This document shows positions 1-6,240 of a DNA stretch of 17,768 bases, in pieces. The notes beneath the pieces are model-generated. The model saw only the letters and a program-made list of their open reading frames with translations, was not told where the DNA came from and made no database searches. The stretch is from an uncultured Lachnospiraceae bacterium (GTDB taxonomy: Bacteria > Bacillota > Clostridia > Lachnospirales > Lachnospiraceae): assembly GCA_902803155.1 (NCBI GenBank), contig CADCOU010000094.1, positions 1 through 17,768 on the forward strand. Reading direction: 5' to 3'. Positions within the stretch are counted from its first letter, which is position 1. Every line of letters starts with the position of its first letter. A program made the translations under genes and the position numbers.

Positions 1-2
1 AT

Positions 3-284
3 TACTTCGGGATGGAGACCCTGAAGACCATCGTCCGTCAGCCGCTTGTTCTGACGGAGAACGTTGACAAGTTCGACGTCCTGGTCAATGTCAAGGGCGG
101 CGGAATGACCGGCCAGGCCGGCGCGATCCGCCACGGCATCTCCCGTGCACTGCTTGAGGCAGACGCAGAATACAGACCCGCTCTGAAGGCCGCAGGTTTC
201 CTTACCAGAGACCCGCGTATGAAGGAGAGGAAGAAGTACGGCTTGAAGGCCGCACGCAGAGCGCCTCAGTTCTCGAAGCGTTAA
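3..284 (+). CDS. rpsI: 30S ribosomal protein S9, 5'-truncated by window edge
   Basis: This is the C-terminal 93 codons of ribosomal protein S9, a small-subunit protein whose basic C-terminal tail reaches towards the P-site tRNA. The reading frame is already open at base 3 (Y-F-G-M-E-T-L), so the ATG at 12 is internal and the true start lies outside the window; S9 is usually about 130 residues, so roughly the first 37 are missing. The segments LKTIVRQPL, GGGMTGQAGAIRHGISRAL, and the terminal RRAPQFSKR are textbook S9. It is normally the second gene of the rplM-rpsI operon, and a strong terminator follows directly, which marks the end of that operon. Confidence 0.97.
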   Translation, partial: YFGMETLKTIVRQPLVLTENVDKFDVLVNVKGGGMTGQAGAIRHGISRALLEADAEYRPALKAAGFLTRDPRMKERKKYGLKAARRAPQFSKR

Positions 285-293
285 GAAAGCGAC

Positions 294-335
294 AAGAGAG
301 TCCTGGAAATCCAGCATTTCCGGGACTCTTTTCTT
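294..335 (+). terminator. Rho-independent terminator of the rpsI operon
   Basis: A 14-base-pair stem pairs 297-310 with 316-329 around the five-base loop CCAGC. The only non-Watson-Crick pair is one G-U. The T-rich run TTTTCTT follows. It begins a few bases after the rpsI stop codon, so it closes the ribosomal operon and separates it from thpR. Confidence 0.93.
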
Positions 336-361
336 ATACGCAGATAAGGATGGTCATGCAT

Positions 362-874
362 ATGAGATTGTTTATTGCGATACGGCTGAATCAGAAGATG
401 AAACAAACCGCCCGGGAGGTACAGGATACCTTCAGGCTTCAGGGCGTCCGGGGGAACTACATTCCGTCGGAGAACCTGCATATCACGCTTGCTTTCATCG
501 GGGAGTACGGGGATCCGGACGCAGTGCTGGACGCCATGGAGACCGTCTCATTTTCCCCGTTTACCGTCAGGATGGATAAGATCGGCTGCTTTAACGATCT
601 GTGGTGGATGGGACTGTCTGAAAGCGAAGAACTGCAGGTGCTTGTCCGAAGACTCCGTCACGCCCTTTCGGAGGCAGGCATCCCGTTTGACAGGAAGAAG
701 TTCCGGGCACATGTGACGCTCCTCAGAAAAGCGTTTTATGCAGGGGACGGCAGGATCGGACAGGTGGAATTCGAACCCGCAGAGATGCAGGTGGATTGTA
801 TCTCCCTGATGAGGTCCACAAGGGGCAGGAGCGGTATGATCTATACAGAGATCGGAGCCGTCACAGCCGACTGA
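362..874 (+). CDS. thpR: RNA 2',3'-cyclic phosphodiesterase (ThpR, LigT/2H family)
   Basis: This is a 2H-phosphoesterase of the ThpR/LigT type, a small cytoplasmic enzyme that opens 2',3'-cyclic phosphate ends of RNA and can act on 2'-5' linkages. Both signature H-x-T motifs are present, H40-I-T42 (in LHITLAF) and H117-V-T119 (in AHVTLLR); they form the catalytic pair. The N terminus MRLFIAI and the length of 170 residues are typical. Three in-frame ATGs occur, at 350, 356 and 362. I chose 362 because the 350 start overlaps the AAGGA ribosome binding site at 346-350, and because family members usually begin MRLF. The gene stands alone between the rpsI terminator and the phosphorylase gene 79 bases downstream. 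The family assignment is firm; the physiological RNA substrate is not known from sequence. Confidence 0.9.
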   Translation: MRLFIAIRLNQKMKQTAREVQDTFRLQGVRGNYIPSENLHITLAFIGEYGDPDAVLDAMETVSFSPFTVRMDKIGCFNDLWWMGLSESEELQVLVRRLRHALSEAGIPFDRKKFRAHVTLLRKAFYAGDGRIGQVEFEPAEMQVDCISLMRSTRGRSGMIYTEIGAVTAD

Positions 875-941
875 AAACACTGTCTGCAGGAACGGTATGT
901 TATCATTTACAGGATAGATCGGGATTGTGATACGAAGACAT

Positions 942-947
942 GGAGGA
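942..947 (+). promoter_or_regulatory. Ribosome binding site deciding the phosphorylase start
   Basis: GGAGGA lies six bases before the ATG at 954. An upstream in-frame GTG at 927 would place this site inside the coding region and has no such sequence of its own, so 954 is the better start. Confidence 0.85.
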
Positions 948-953
948 TATGCT

Positions 954-1784
954 ATGGAAATGGAAAGAATCTATGAGATTGCGTCGGATGCGGCTTCCCG
1001 GCTGCGTGCTCTTGCAGGCGGGAGCATTTCGATCGGACTGGTGCTCGGGAGCGGGCTCGGAGAGTATGCGGAGAGGCTTGCCGGCAAGAAGACTCTCTCC
1101 TATCAGGATATACCGGGATTCCCGGTATCGTCTGTAAAGGGGCACAACGGACAGTTTGTAATCGGAAATCTCGGTGAGAAAAAAGTTGTCGTCATGCAGG
1201 GGAGATTTCATTTTTACGAAGGGTATGACAGGGAGATGCTCCTTCTGGGCGTGCGCTCCATGAAGCTGCTCGGCGTAGAATACCTGCTGCTGACGAATGC
1301 CGCGGGAGGAGTGAACCTTTCCTATGAACCGGGTACTCTGATGTCGATCTGCGATCACATCAACTTTGCCGGCGTCAATCCGCTGATCGGTAAAAATGAT
1401 GACCGCTTCGGCGTTCGTTTCCCGGACCAGGGAAATGTCTATGACAGGGAACTCAGGAAAGAACTCATGGATCTGTCGGAGAAGATGGGGATCCCCCTCA
1501 GGGAAGGCGTCTACATGATGATGAGCGGCCCGTCTTTTGAGACGCCTGCAGAGATCCGGATGGCGAGAACGCTTGGCGCGGACGCGGTCGGGATGTCGAC
1601 CGTTCCGGAAGCGATCGCGGCGAATCACTGTGGTATAAAGACACTCGGGATCTCGCTGATCACCAACATGGCGGCGGGCGTGACGGATCAGAAACTTACC
1701 CATGAGGAAGTCAGCCTGATCGCAAAGCAGTCATCAGAACGGTTTGAGCGGCTGGTGGATGCGATTGTGACAGAAGTTTTCTGA
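954..1784 (+). CDS. punA: Purine nucleoside phosphorylase (inosine/guanosine type)
   Basis: This 276-residue protein belongs to the trimeric, PNP class I family, which cleaves inosine, guanosine and their deoxy forms with phosphate to give the free base and (deoxy)ribose 1-phosphate in the cytoplasm. Visible family motifs in order are the phosphate-binding loop GLVLGSGLG, the MQGRFHFYEGY segment, LLLTNAAGG, the block around NPLIGKNDDRFG, the purine-pocket segment GPSFETPAEIRM, the GADAVGMSTVPE signature, and SLITNMAAG near the C terminus, whose Asn marks preference for 6-oxopurines. Length is normal. It is followed after 71 bases by an aldolase-like gene and a ribokinase-family gene, which suggests use of the sugar product as carbon source. 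I see no convincing promoter in the gap before it. Confidence 0.95.
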   Translation: MEMERIYEIASDAASRLRALAGGSISIGLVLGSGLGEYAERLAGKKTLSYQDIPGFPVSSVKGHNGQFVIGNLGEKKVVVMQGRFHFYEGYDREMLLLGVRSMKLLGVEYLLLTNAAGGVNLSYEPGTLMSICDHINFAGVNPLIGKNDDRFGVRFPDQGNVYDRELRKELMDLSEKMGIPLREGVYMMMSGPSFETPAEIRMARTLGADAVGMSTVPEAIAANHCGIKTLGISLITNMAAGVTDQKLTHEEVSLIAKQSSERFERLVDAIVTEVF

Positions 1785-1790
1785 ACGGTG

Positions 1791-1819
1791 TTTTCCGGAG
1801 AACGATTCTGGGCTATTAT
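1791..1819 (+). promoter_or_regulatory. Weak candidate promoter before the aldolase gene
   Basis: TATTAT at 1814-1819, within an AT-rich island (CTATTATATATAC) that stands out from its surroundings, could be a -10 element. The matching -35 at 1791-1796 (TTTTCC) is poor. The aldolase gene may therefore have its own weak start of transcription or be read through from the phosphorylase gene. Confidence 0.3.
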
Positions 1820-1855
1820 ATATACAGAGTATGCAGGTCCGGAGGCGCGGAATCA

Positions 1856-2533
1856 ATGAAATTATGTATAGACCATGCGGATACGGATGAGATCAGAAGG
1901 ATCTGTGCCGTGTATCCCATCGACGGCGTGTCGACGAATCCGTCGATCCTTGCAAAGAGCGGAAGACCTCCCTACGAAGTACTGAAGGAGATACGGAGCA
2001 TCATCGGGCCGGAAGGGGAACTGTTCGTGCAGGCGGTTTCTCCTGATGCGGAAGGCGCTGTGGCGGAGGCGAAGCGGATACTTGCCGAAACCGGCGACAG
2101 GACGCTGGTGAAGATCCCGTGCACCCCGGAAGGGTTCCGGGCGATGAAGCTGCTGCGCGCGGAAGGAATCCGCTTTATCGGGACTGCGGTGTATACCGCG
2201 ATGCAGGGTTTTCTGGCGGCAAAATGCGGAGCGGAGTATGTCGCTCCGTATGTGAACCGGATCGACAACCTGGGACTTGACGGAGTTAAGGTCGCGAAGG
2301 ATATCCATGACGCCATCACCCGGAACGGACTCGACAGCGGCCTTCTTGCAGCGAGTTTTAAAAATTCGCAGCAGGTGCTGGAACTTGTAAAATACGGAGT
2401 CAAGGCGGTGACGGTCTCACCGGATGTGATCGACGGGTTTGTGAAGAACGCGGAGATCAGCAGTGCCGTGGACCGGTTCGTCCGCGACTTCGAAGGACTG
2501 TGCGGTGAAGGAAAGACCATGCTGGACTGCTGA
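1856..2533 (+). CDS. fsa: Fructose-6-phosphate aldolase / transaldolase-like protein (TalC/FSA family)
   Basis: This is a 225-residue Schiff-base aldolase of the small transaldolase subfamily. The catalytic lysine is K86 in LVKIPCTPEG, and the sequence aligns by eye with E. coli FsaA through GTAVYTAMQG and GAEYVAPYVNRID. Residues known to separate FSA from true transaldolases are of the FSA type: Q59 (ELFVQAV) and Y132 (APYVNRID), with D6 also kept. FSA cleaves fructose 6-phosphate to dihydroxyacetone and glyceraldehyde 3-phosphate in vitro; many family members in Firmicutes are annotated as transaldolase, so the reaction in the cell is uncertain. The start has GGAGG at 1841-1845. The ribokinase-family gene follows after 36 bases and is probably co-transcribed. 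Confidence 0.88.
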   Translation: MKLCIDHADTDEIRRICAVYPIDGVSTNPSILAKSGRPPYEVLKEIRSIIGPEGELFVQAVSPDAEGAVAEAKRILAETGDRTLVKIPCTPEGFRAMKLLRAEGIRFIGTAVYTAMQGFLAAKCGAEYVAPYVNRIDNLGLDGVKVAKDIHDAITRNGLDSGLLAASFKNSQQVLELVKYGVKAVTVSPDVIDGFVKNAEISSAVDRFVRDFEGLCGEGKTMLDC

Positions 2534-2569
2534 GCACGGAAACCGATACATCAGAAGAAGGAGAGAAAG

Positions 2570-3460
2570 ATGAAAGTACTGAACTATGGGTCGTTGAATG
2601 TTGATTACACGTACAGTGTTCCGCACATCATCGTGGGCGGCGAGACCATGGCTTCCTACGAACTTCATGAGTACTGCGGCGGAAAGGGACTGAACCAGTC
2701 GGTCGCTCTGGCGAAGGCAGGCCTTGACGTATGGCATGCCGGCATCATCGGCAATGACGGGCAGATGCTCCTGAATGCCTGTGCAGAGGCAGGCGTTCAT
2801 ACGGACTACATCAGGAAGATGGATGTCCGGGGCGGCCACACGGTGATACAGGTGGATGAAAACGGACAGAACAGCATCATCCTCTACGGAGGGACAAACC
2901 GGATGCAGACAGCGGAGTTCGTGGACGAGGTGCTCTCGCATTTTGAGGAGGGAGATTACCTTGTGCTCCAGAACGAGATCAACATGCTGGATTACATCAT
3001 TGATAAGGCCTATGAGAGAGGGATGAAGATCATCCTGAATCCGTCCCCGTATAACGATGCCCTGGATGCCTGCGACCTGAAGAAGGTTTCTCTGTTCCTG
3101 GTCAATGAGATCGAAGCGGCACAGATCACAGGGAATACGGATCCGGACCATGCCCTGGATGCGCTGCATGAAACATTCCCGGACGCTGCGTTCGTCCTGA
3201 CGCTCGGGTCGGACGGCGCCTGGTATTATGACGGGGAGCAGAAGGTGTTCCAGGACGTATTCAAGGTGAAGGCGGTAGACACGACCGCGGCAGGCGATAC
3301 CTTTACCGGTTTCTTTATCAAAAAGCTCTCAGACGGCGCGGACATCCAGACTGCGCTGAGGACGGCGGCCAAGGCATCTTCCATCGCAGTCACGCGGGTC
3401 GGAGCGGCTCCGTCGATTCCGACGATGGAGGAAGTGGAAGCGTCTCTGGCAGGAGAGTAA
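2570..3460 (+). CDS. rbsK: Ribokinase-family (PfkB) sugar kinase
   Basis: This 296-residue protein is a PfkB-fold carbohydrate kinase and looks most like ribokinase, which phosphorylates ribose with ATP. The N-terminal segment has the ribokinase-type substrate motif (GSLNVDYTY) and the glycine-rich signature CGGKGLNQSVALAKAG. The C-terminal anion-hole motif is D237-TTAAG-D243-TF, with D243 as the expected catalytic base. The DTTAAGDTF form is the one commonly seen in ribokinases. A good AAGGAG lies six bases before the ATG. Together with the phosphorylase and aldolase upstream it suggests ribose or nucleoside-sugar use. Substrate could also be deoxyribose, adenosine-like or another sugar; sequence alone does not settle this. 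A terminator follows 78 bases after the stop. Confidence 0.85.
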   Translation: MKVLNYGSLNVDYTYSVPHIIVGGETMASYELHEYCGGKGLNQSVALAKAGLDVWHAGIIGNDGQMLLNACAEAGVHTDYIRKMDVRGGHTVIQVDENGQNSIILYGGTNRMQTAEFVDEVLSHFEEGDYLVLQNEINMLDYIIDKAYERGMKIILNPSPYNDALDACDLKKVSLFLVNEIEAAQITGNTDPDHALDALHETFPDAAFVLTLGSDGAWYYDGEQKVFQDVFKVKAVDTTAAGDTFTGFFIKKLSDGADIQTALRTAAKASSIAVTRVGAAPSIPTMEEVEASLAGE

Positions 3461-3538
3461 GAAGACCAGGGGGCAATTCGGCCGGGAAAAGCCGGGACGG
3501 AATCAGGACGGAGCCGGCAGGAAAGCAGAATTGATCAG

Positions 3539-3576
3539 AAAAAGAGAGCAGGTCCTATGCGGACTGCTCTCTTTTT
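3539..3576. terminator. Bidirectional terminator between rbsK and the CarD-family gene
   Basis: AAAAAGAGAGCAGGTCC (3539-3555) pairs with GGACTGCTCTCTTTTT (3561-3576) around TATGC, with a single bulged G. The A-run on the left and T-run on the right make it work as an intrinsic terminator in both directions. It sits between two convergent genes and ends four bases before the stop codon of the minus-strand gene. Confidence 0.92.
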
Positions 3577-3580
3577 CTCC

Positions 3581-4087
3581 TTACATCTCTTCGAATGAAT
3601 CCATCAGGAGTTCCTTCGTCTGCATGCTGTCCATACCGAGGACTACGGAGAACTCTTCGATCAGCTTTTCGGTAGCGGCCTTGAAATACCGATCGTCTGT
3701 AGCGGTGATCTTCTTTCCTTTCTCCCTGCGGATGGCAATGCGCTGATTCAGAGTCTTGACCAGGCTGAGCCACTCACGGCAGCTGCCGGAATGGAGAGCC
3801 TTGGAATAGGAGATCTCCTGCTGGCGGGCGCTCTGCTCGGGGAGCGTCTCGAGATGCGGGATATCTTCCAGGAGCTGTCTGGTCTCTTCGGGGGAGATCA
3901 GGTCACGCATGATCACTTTCTGATTATCAACGGGGGTCATGATCTTGCAGGACTGATCATGGAGAGGACGCAGTATATAGCAGATTCGTCCGTCTGCCGA
4001 ACCGATGGAAGATTCCATCACCTCAGTGCCCATGACTTCGCACACACCACTGTTGCCATATGATATATAATCGCCTTTGCTATACAT
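3581..4087 (-). CDS. CarD/CdnL-family transcriptional regulator
   Basis: This 168-residue protein starts MYSKGDYISYGNSGVCEV, the typical opening of the CarD_CdnL_TRCF RNA-polymerase-interacting domain (a Tudor-like fold, about residues 1-65), followed by a basic helical C-terminal region (about 70-168). Proteins of this kind bind the RNA polymerase beta subunit and adjust open-complex stability at housekeeping promoters; length and layout match CdnL rather than a DNA repair helicase. The start at 4087 is supported by AAAGGAGA at 4101-4094, seven bases away. A longer in-frame start at 4168 would add 27 residues unlike the family and skip this site. The gene stands alone, convergent with rbsK and divergent from trmO. 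Confidence 0.88.
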   Translation of the reverse strand: MYSKGDYISYGNSGVCEVMGTEVMESSIGSADGRICYILRPLHDQSCKIMTPVDNQKVIMRDLISPEETRQLLEDIPHLETLPEQSARQQEISYSKALHSGSCREWLSLVKTLNQRIAIRREKGKKITATDDRYFKAATEKLIEEFSVVLGMDSMQTKELLMDSFEEM

Positions 4088-4093
4088 ACCGGC

Positions 4094-4101
4094 TCTCCTT
4101 T
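4094..4101 (-). promoter_or_regulatory. Ribosome binding site deciding the CarD-family start
   Basis: Read on the minus strand the sequence is AAAGGAGA, with six to seven bases to the ATG at 4087. It would lie inside the coding region if the upstream start at 4168 were used. Confidence 0.8.
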
Positions 4102-4161
4102 CTTTCAGTCTCGGAATGATCCTGATTCCGGAAACGAAAACGTTATATTGATAATTATCTA

Positions 4162-4190
4162 TTGACATATTCCCTGTACTCTGTTATTGT
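4162..4190 (+). promoter_or_regulatory. Candidate distal forward promoter in the CarD-trmO gap
   Basis: TTGACA at 4162-4167 is followed by 17 bases and TATTGT at 4185-4190. The -35 is perfect and the -10 matches four of six. It points towards trmO but lies about 180 bases upstream of it, so it would make a long leader; a better promoter is closer. A GATAATTATC palindrome (4150-4159) lies just upstream. Confidence 0.35.
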
Positions 4191-4195
4191 AACAT
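4187..4195 (-). promoter_or_regulatory. Candidate extended -10 promoter for the CarD-family gene
   Basis: On the minus strand the sequence is TGTTACAAT, an extended -10 (TGn plus TACAAT). No good -35 is present. It would start a transcript about 90 bases before the coding start. It overlaps the -10 of the forward candidate on the other strand. Confidence 0.35.
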
Positions 4196-4228
4196 TTTTT
4201 GTCTTAAGATGATATAAACCGAAACGGA

Positions 4229-4248
4229 CAAAATTACCGGCAATTTTG
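4229..4248. promoter_or_regulatory. Imperfect 20-bp palindrome, possible operator
   Basis: CAAAATT and AATTTTG arms flank ACCGGC, whose inner CCGG is also symmetric, so that only one position pair of the 20 bases breaks the symmetry. It lies about 50 bases upstream of the strong trmO promoter in the divergent gap. The regulator, if any, is unknown. Confidence 0.3.
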
Positions 4249-4297
4249 ATGTTTCACTGGCAAAAATCTACAACCGCGCATGCGGATTCTTCCTGCT

Positions 4298-4326
4298 TTG
4301 ACAGATGCTGTGACGGCTAATATACT
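4298..4326 (+). promoter_or_regulatory. Near-consensus sigma-A promoter for trmO
   Basis: TTGACA at 4298-4303, a 17-base spacer, and TATACT at 4321-4326 match the housekeeping consensus in eleven of twelve positions. Transcription would start near 4333, about 40 bases before the trmO start. Because no terminator is visible up to 9194, this promoter may also drive the three genes downstream. Confidence 0.78.
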
Positions 4327-4373
4327 GAAAAGGCGGCTTGAAGCAGGCAGTTTAACGATGGGAAAACGGGAAA

Positions 4374-5072
4374 ATGAGTGAATTGCAGAAGATAGCTGTC
4401 ATACGGAGCGACTTCCCGGAGAAGTTCGGGATTCCAAGGCAGAGCGGGATCGTGGAGGAACTGAAGGCAGAGATCATTTTTGAACCTCCGTTCCGTGATC
4501 CGAACTGTGTCATGGGGCTGGAGGAATTCTCCCATATCTGGCTGATCTGGGAATTTTCCGGCAACCTCAGGGCAGGATGGTCTCCGACAGTCATCCCTCC
4601 GAAACTGGGAGGAAAGATCCACAAAGGAGTCTTTGCGACAAGGTCGCCGTTCCGGCCGAATCCGATCGGTCTGTCCTGCGTGAAGCTGGACCACATAGAG
4701 ATGCGTCCGGGAACCGGCCCGGTCCTGCACGTTTCCGGGGCGGACCTGAGGGACGGGACACCGGTCTATGATATCAAGCCGTATGTCCGGTACGCGGACT
4801 GCCGCCCGGACGCGGTGAGCGGGTTCGCAGATGAAGTGGGGGACTACAGGCTGGAAGTGGTGTTCCCGCCGGAGCTGCTTCGGAAACTGCCTGAAGAAAA
4901 GAGGGAGGCCGCGGTAAAGATCCTGTCGGAGGATCCGAGACCTGCCTACCAGAATGACCCGGGCCGCAGATACGGAACGGCGTTCGCAGGATGGGATATC
5001 CGGTATCATGTGAACGGAGGCACCCTCACTGTCTGCGAAGTGGTGCCGTATAAGCCGTTAAAGAAGAAATGA
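4374..5072 (+). CDS. trmO: tRNA (N6-threonylcarbamoyladenosine-37-N6)-methyltransferase TrmO
   Basis: This 232-residue protein is TrmO (YaeB/TsaA, UPF0066), which uses S-adenosylmethionine to methylate t6A at position 37 of certain threonine tRNAs, giving m6t6A. The TrmO-like beta-barrel domain fills about residues 1-140, with the family motifs FGIPRQSG, LEEFSHIWLIWEF, GVFATRSPFRPNPIGLS, and DIKPYVRYAD. Length is normal (E. coli is about 235). The start at 4374 has only a poor purine-rich stretch (CGGGAAA) before it. It is the first gene after a strong promoter. The LRR gene begins 74 bases downstream with no terminator between, so it may be co-transcribed with the LRR/VWA/ATPase trio, though no functional link is evident. 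Confidence 0.93.
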   Translation: MSELQKIAVIRSDFPEKFGIPRQSGIVEELKAEIIFEPPFRDPNCVMGLEEFSHIWLIWEFSGNLRAGWSPTVIPPKLGGKIHKGVFATRSPFRPNPIGLSCVKLDHIEMRPGTGPVLHVSGADLRDGTPVYDIKPYVRYADCRPDAVSGFADEVGDYRLEVVFPPELLRKLPEEKREAAVKILSEDPRPAYQNDPGRRYGTAFAGWDIRYHVNGGTLTVCEVVPYKPLKKK

Positions 5073-5146
5073 GAGACACGGGGTAGTTCTGTACGGGATG
5101 ACTGAGACAGAGCCGGACAAGCGGCTGGGGAAGTGCCGAAAAGGTC

Positions 5147-6226
5147 ATGGAATACATAGAATATATCGACGAAGGTGAATATGTCACGCTCTACAGGATG
5201 TACGGAGCCGGCGCGATTGCCGAGATCCCGCGGACAGCAGCGGGAAAACCGGTGAAGGCGCTCGCGGATCATCTGTTTGCAGCGGAGCCTTCCGTACTCT
5301 ATAAAAAGGAACGGATAAAACGTGTATTTCCGGATGGAGAGACATGCGGGTATATGGATGCGGAAAGTCCTTCGGCAGATGCAGCTCCCGGCAGGGGAGC
5401 ATTATCCGGGACTTCCATCGAGATCATCCGTATTCCGGAAGGCGTGGAGCGGATCGGCAATTACGCGTTTTACGGCTGCAGCAGTCTGAGGGAGGTTTCC
5501 TTCCCGTCAACCCTGAAGCAGATCGGACACGGGATGTTCAACGGCTGCGGGAAAGTCAGCAGACTGAACTTCTCCGAGAAAGAAGAACAGGAGGCAGGGA
5601 TGCAGCTCCCGTCTGAGAACATCAGATCCGGTGCGGCTGATACAGACGTCTGGCAGACACCCGCCGGCATGAAGGAAGTGCTGGATGCCGTCTCCAATGA
5701 GATCGAGGCAGTTTCCTTCAGGCGCGGGGCAGAGCAGTGGAGGCTGACCTTCCCGGAGTATTACGAGGAGGGGAAGGAGAATACCCCGGCACGTATCATT
5801 GAGATCGTTTATCACGGAACGGGACACCAGTACCGGAACTGTTTCCTGAACCGGAAGATCCAGTTTGACCGGTACGATGAAGTCTTCCCGCTTGCGGCGG
5901 CGCAGGAGAGGGCGGAAACCTGCATCTCGATCATCCGGAACCGCCTGCGGAGAGGTCCCGCGCCGGGGAAGGAATGGGGAGGCAGATATATCGATTATCT
6001 TCGATCAGAAAGCGACCTGCTCCTGGACAGTATCCTGAAAGAGCGGGAATATGATCCGGTGGCGGAACTGAAGATCCTCGAACAGGCAGATTTCTTTACA
6101 TCGAATATTATCGATGCATTTATTGAAGAAGCTTCCTCACAGGGCAGGTCTGATGCGGTCATTTTCCTGATGGATGTGAAGCGGAGAAGATTCGGTGCGG
6201 CAAAGCGTTCCAGATATGAATTGTAA
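5147..6226 (+). CDS. Cytoplasmic leucine-rich-repeat protein (BspA-type LRR) of the DUF2201/MoxR cluster
   Basis: This 359-residue protein has no signal peptide or membrane segment, so it is probably cytoplasmic. Residues about 91-142 hold two BspA-type leucine-rich repeats (LRR_5): IRIPEGVERIGNYAFYGCSSL and the following VSFPSTLKQIGHGMFNGCGKV. The N-terminal 85 residues (EYVTLYRMYG, IAEIPRTAAGKPVKALADHLF) look like a further degenerate repeat. The C-terminal part (about 170-359) is mostly charged and probably helical, ending in a stretch that recalls an ankyrin-like helix pair (ASSQGRSDAVIFLMD). Such repeats usually bind proteins. The next gene starts 14 bases after the stop, so the two are surely co-expressed. 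In this setting it may be an adaptor for the ATPase; that is inference. The site before its ATG is weak (GGGGAAG, 14 bases away). Confidence 0.8.
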   Translation: MEYIEYIDEGEYVTLYRMYGAGAIAEIPRTAAGKPVKALADHLFAAEPSVLYKKERIKRVFPDGETCGYMDAESPSADAAPGRGALSGTSIEIIRIPEGVERIGNYAFYGCSSLREVSFPSTLKQIGHGMFNGCGKVSRLNFSEKEEQEAGMQLPSENIRSGAADTDVWQTPAGMKEVLDAVSNEIEAVSFRRGAEQWRLTFPEYYEEGKENTPARIIEIVYHGTGHQYRNCFLNRKIQFDRYDEVFPLAAAQERAETCISIIRNRLRRGPAPGKEWGGRYIDYLRSESDLLLDSILKEREYDPVAELKILEQADFFTSNIIDAFIEEASSQGRSDAVIFLMDVKRRRFGAAKRSRYEL

Positions 6227-6240
6227 TATCGTAATAAAGT

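Noticed and set aside
927..953. Upstream GTG start for the purine nucleoside phosphorylase
   Set aside because: The GGAGGA at 942-947 would be inside the coding region; the ATG at 954 is correctly spaced from it.
3471..3536. Imperfect inverted segments (CAATTCGGCCGG and CCGGC...GAATTG) after rbsK
   Set aside because: The arms are interrupted and there is no T-run; the real terminator lies just downstream at 3539-3576.
4150..4159. GATAATTATC as a Fur/PerR-type box
   Set aside because: The palindrome is perfect but only ten bases; flanking bases do not extend it to a full Fur-family box, and there is no iron or peroxide gene nearby.
4088..4168. N-terminal extension of the CarD-family protein
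   Set aside because: The added residues do not resemble the family, and the strong ribosome binding site lies before the ATG at 4087.
5113..5128. AGCCG-GACAAG-CGGCT hairpin between trmO and the LRR gene as a terminator
   Set aside because: Only a five-base stem with no T-run; read-through is more likely.
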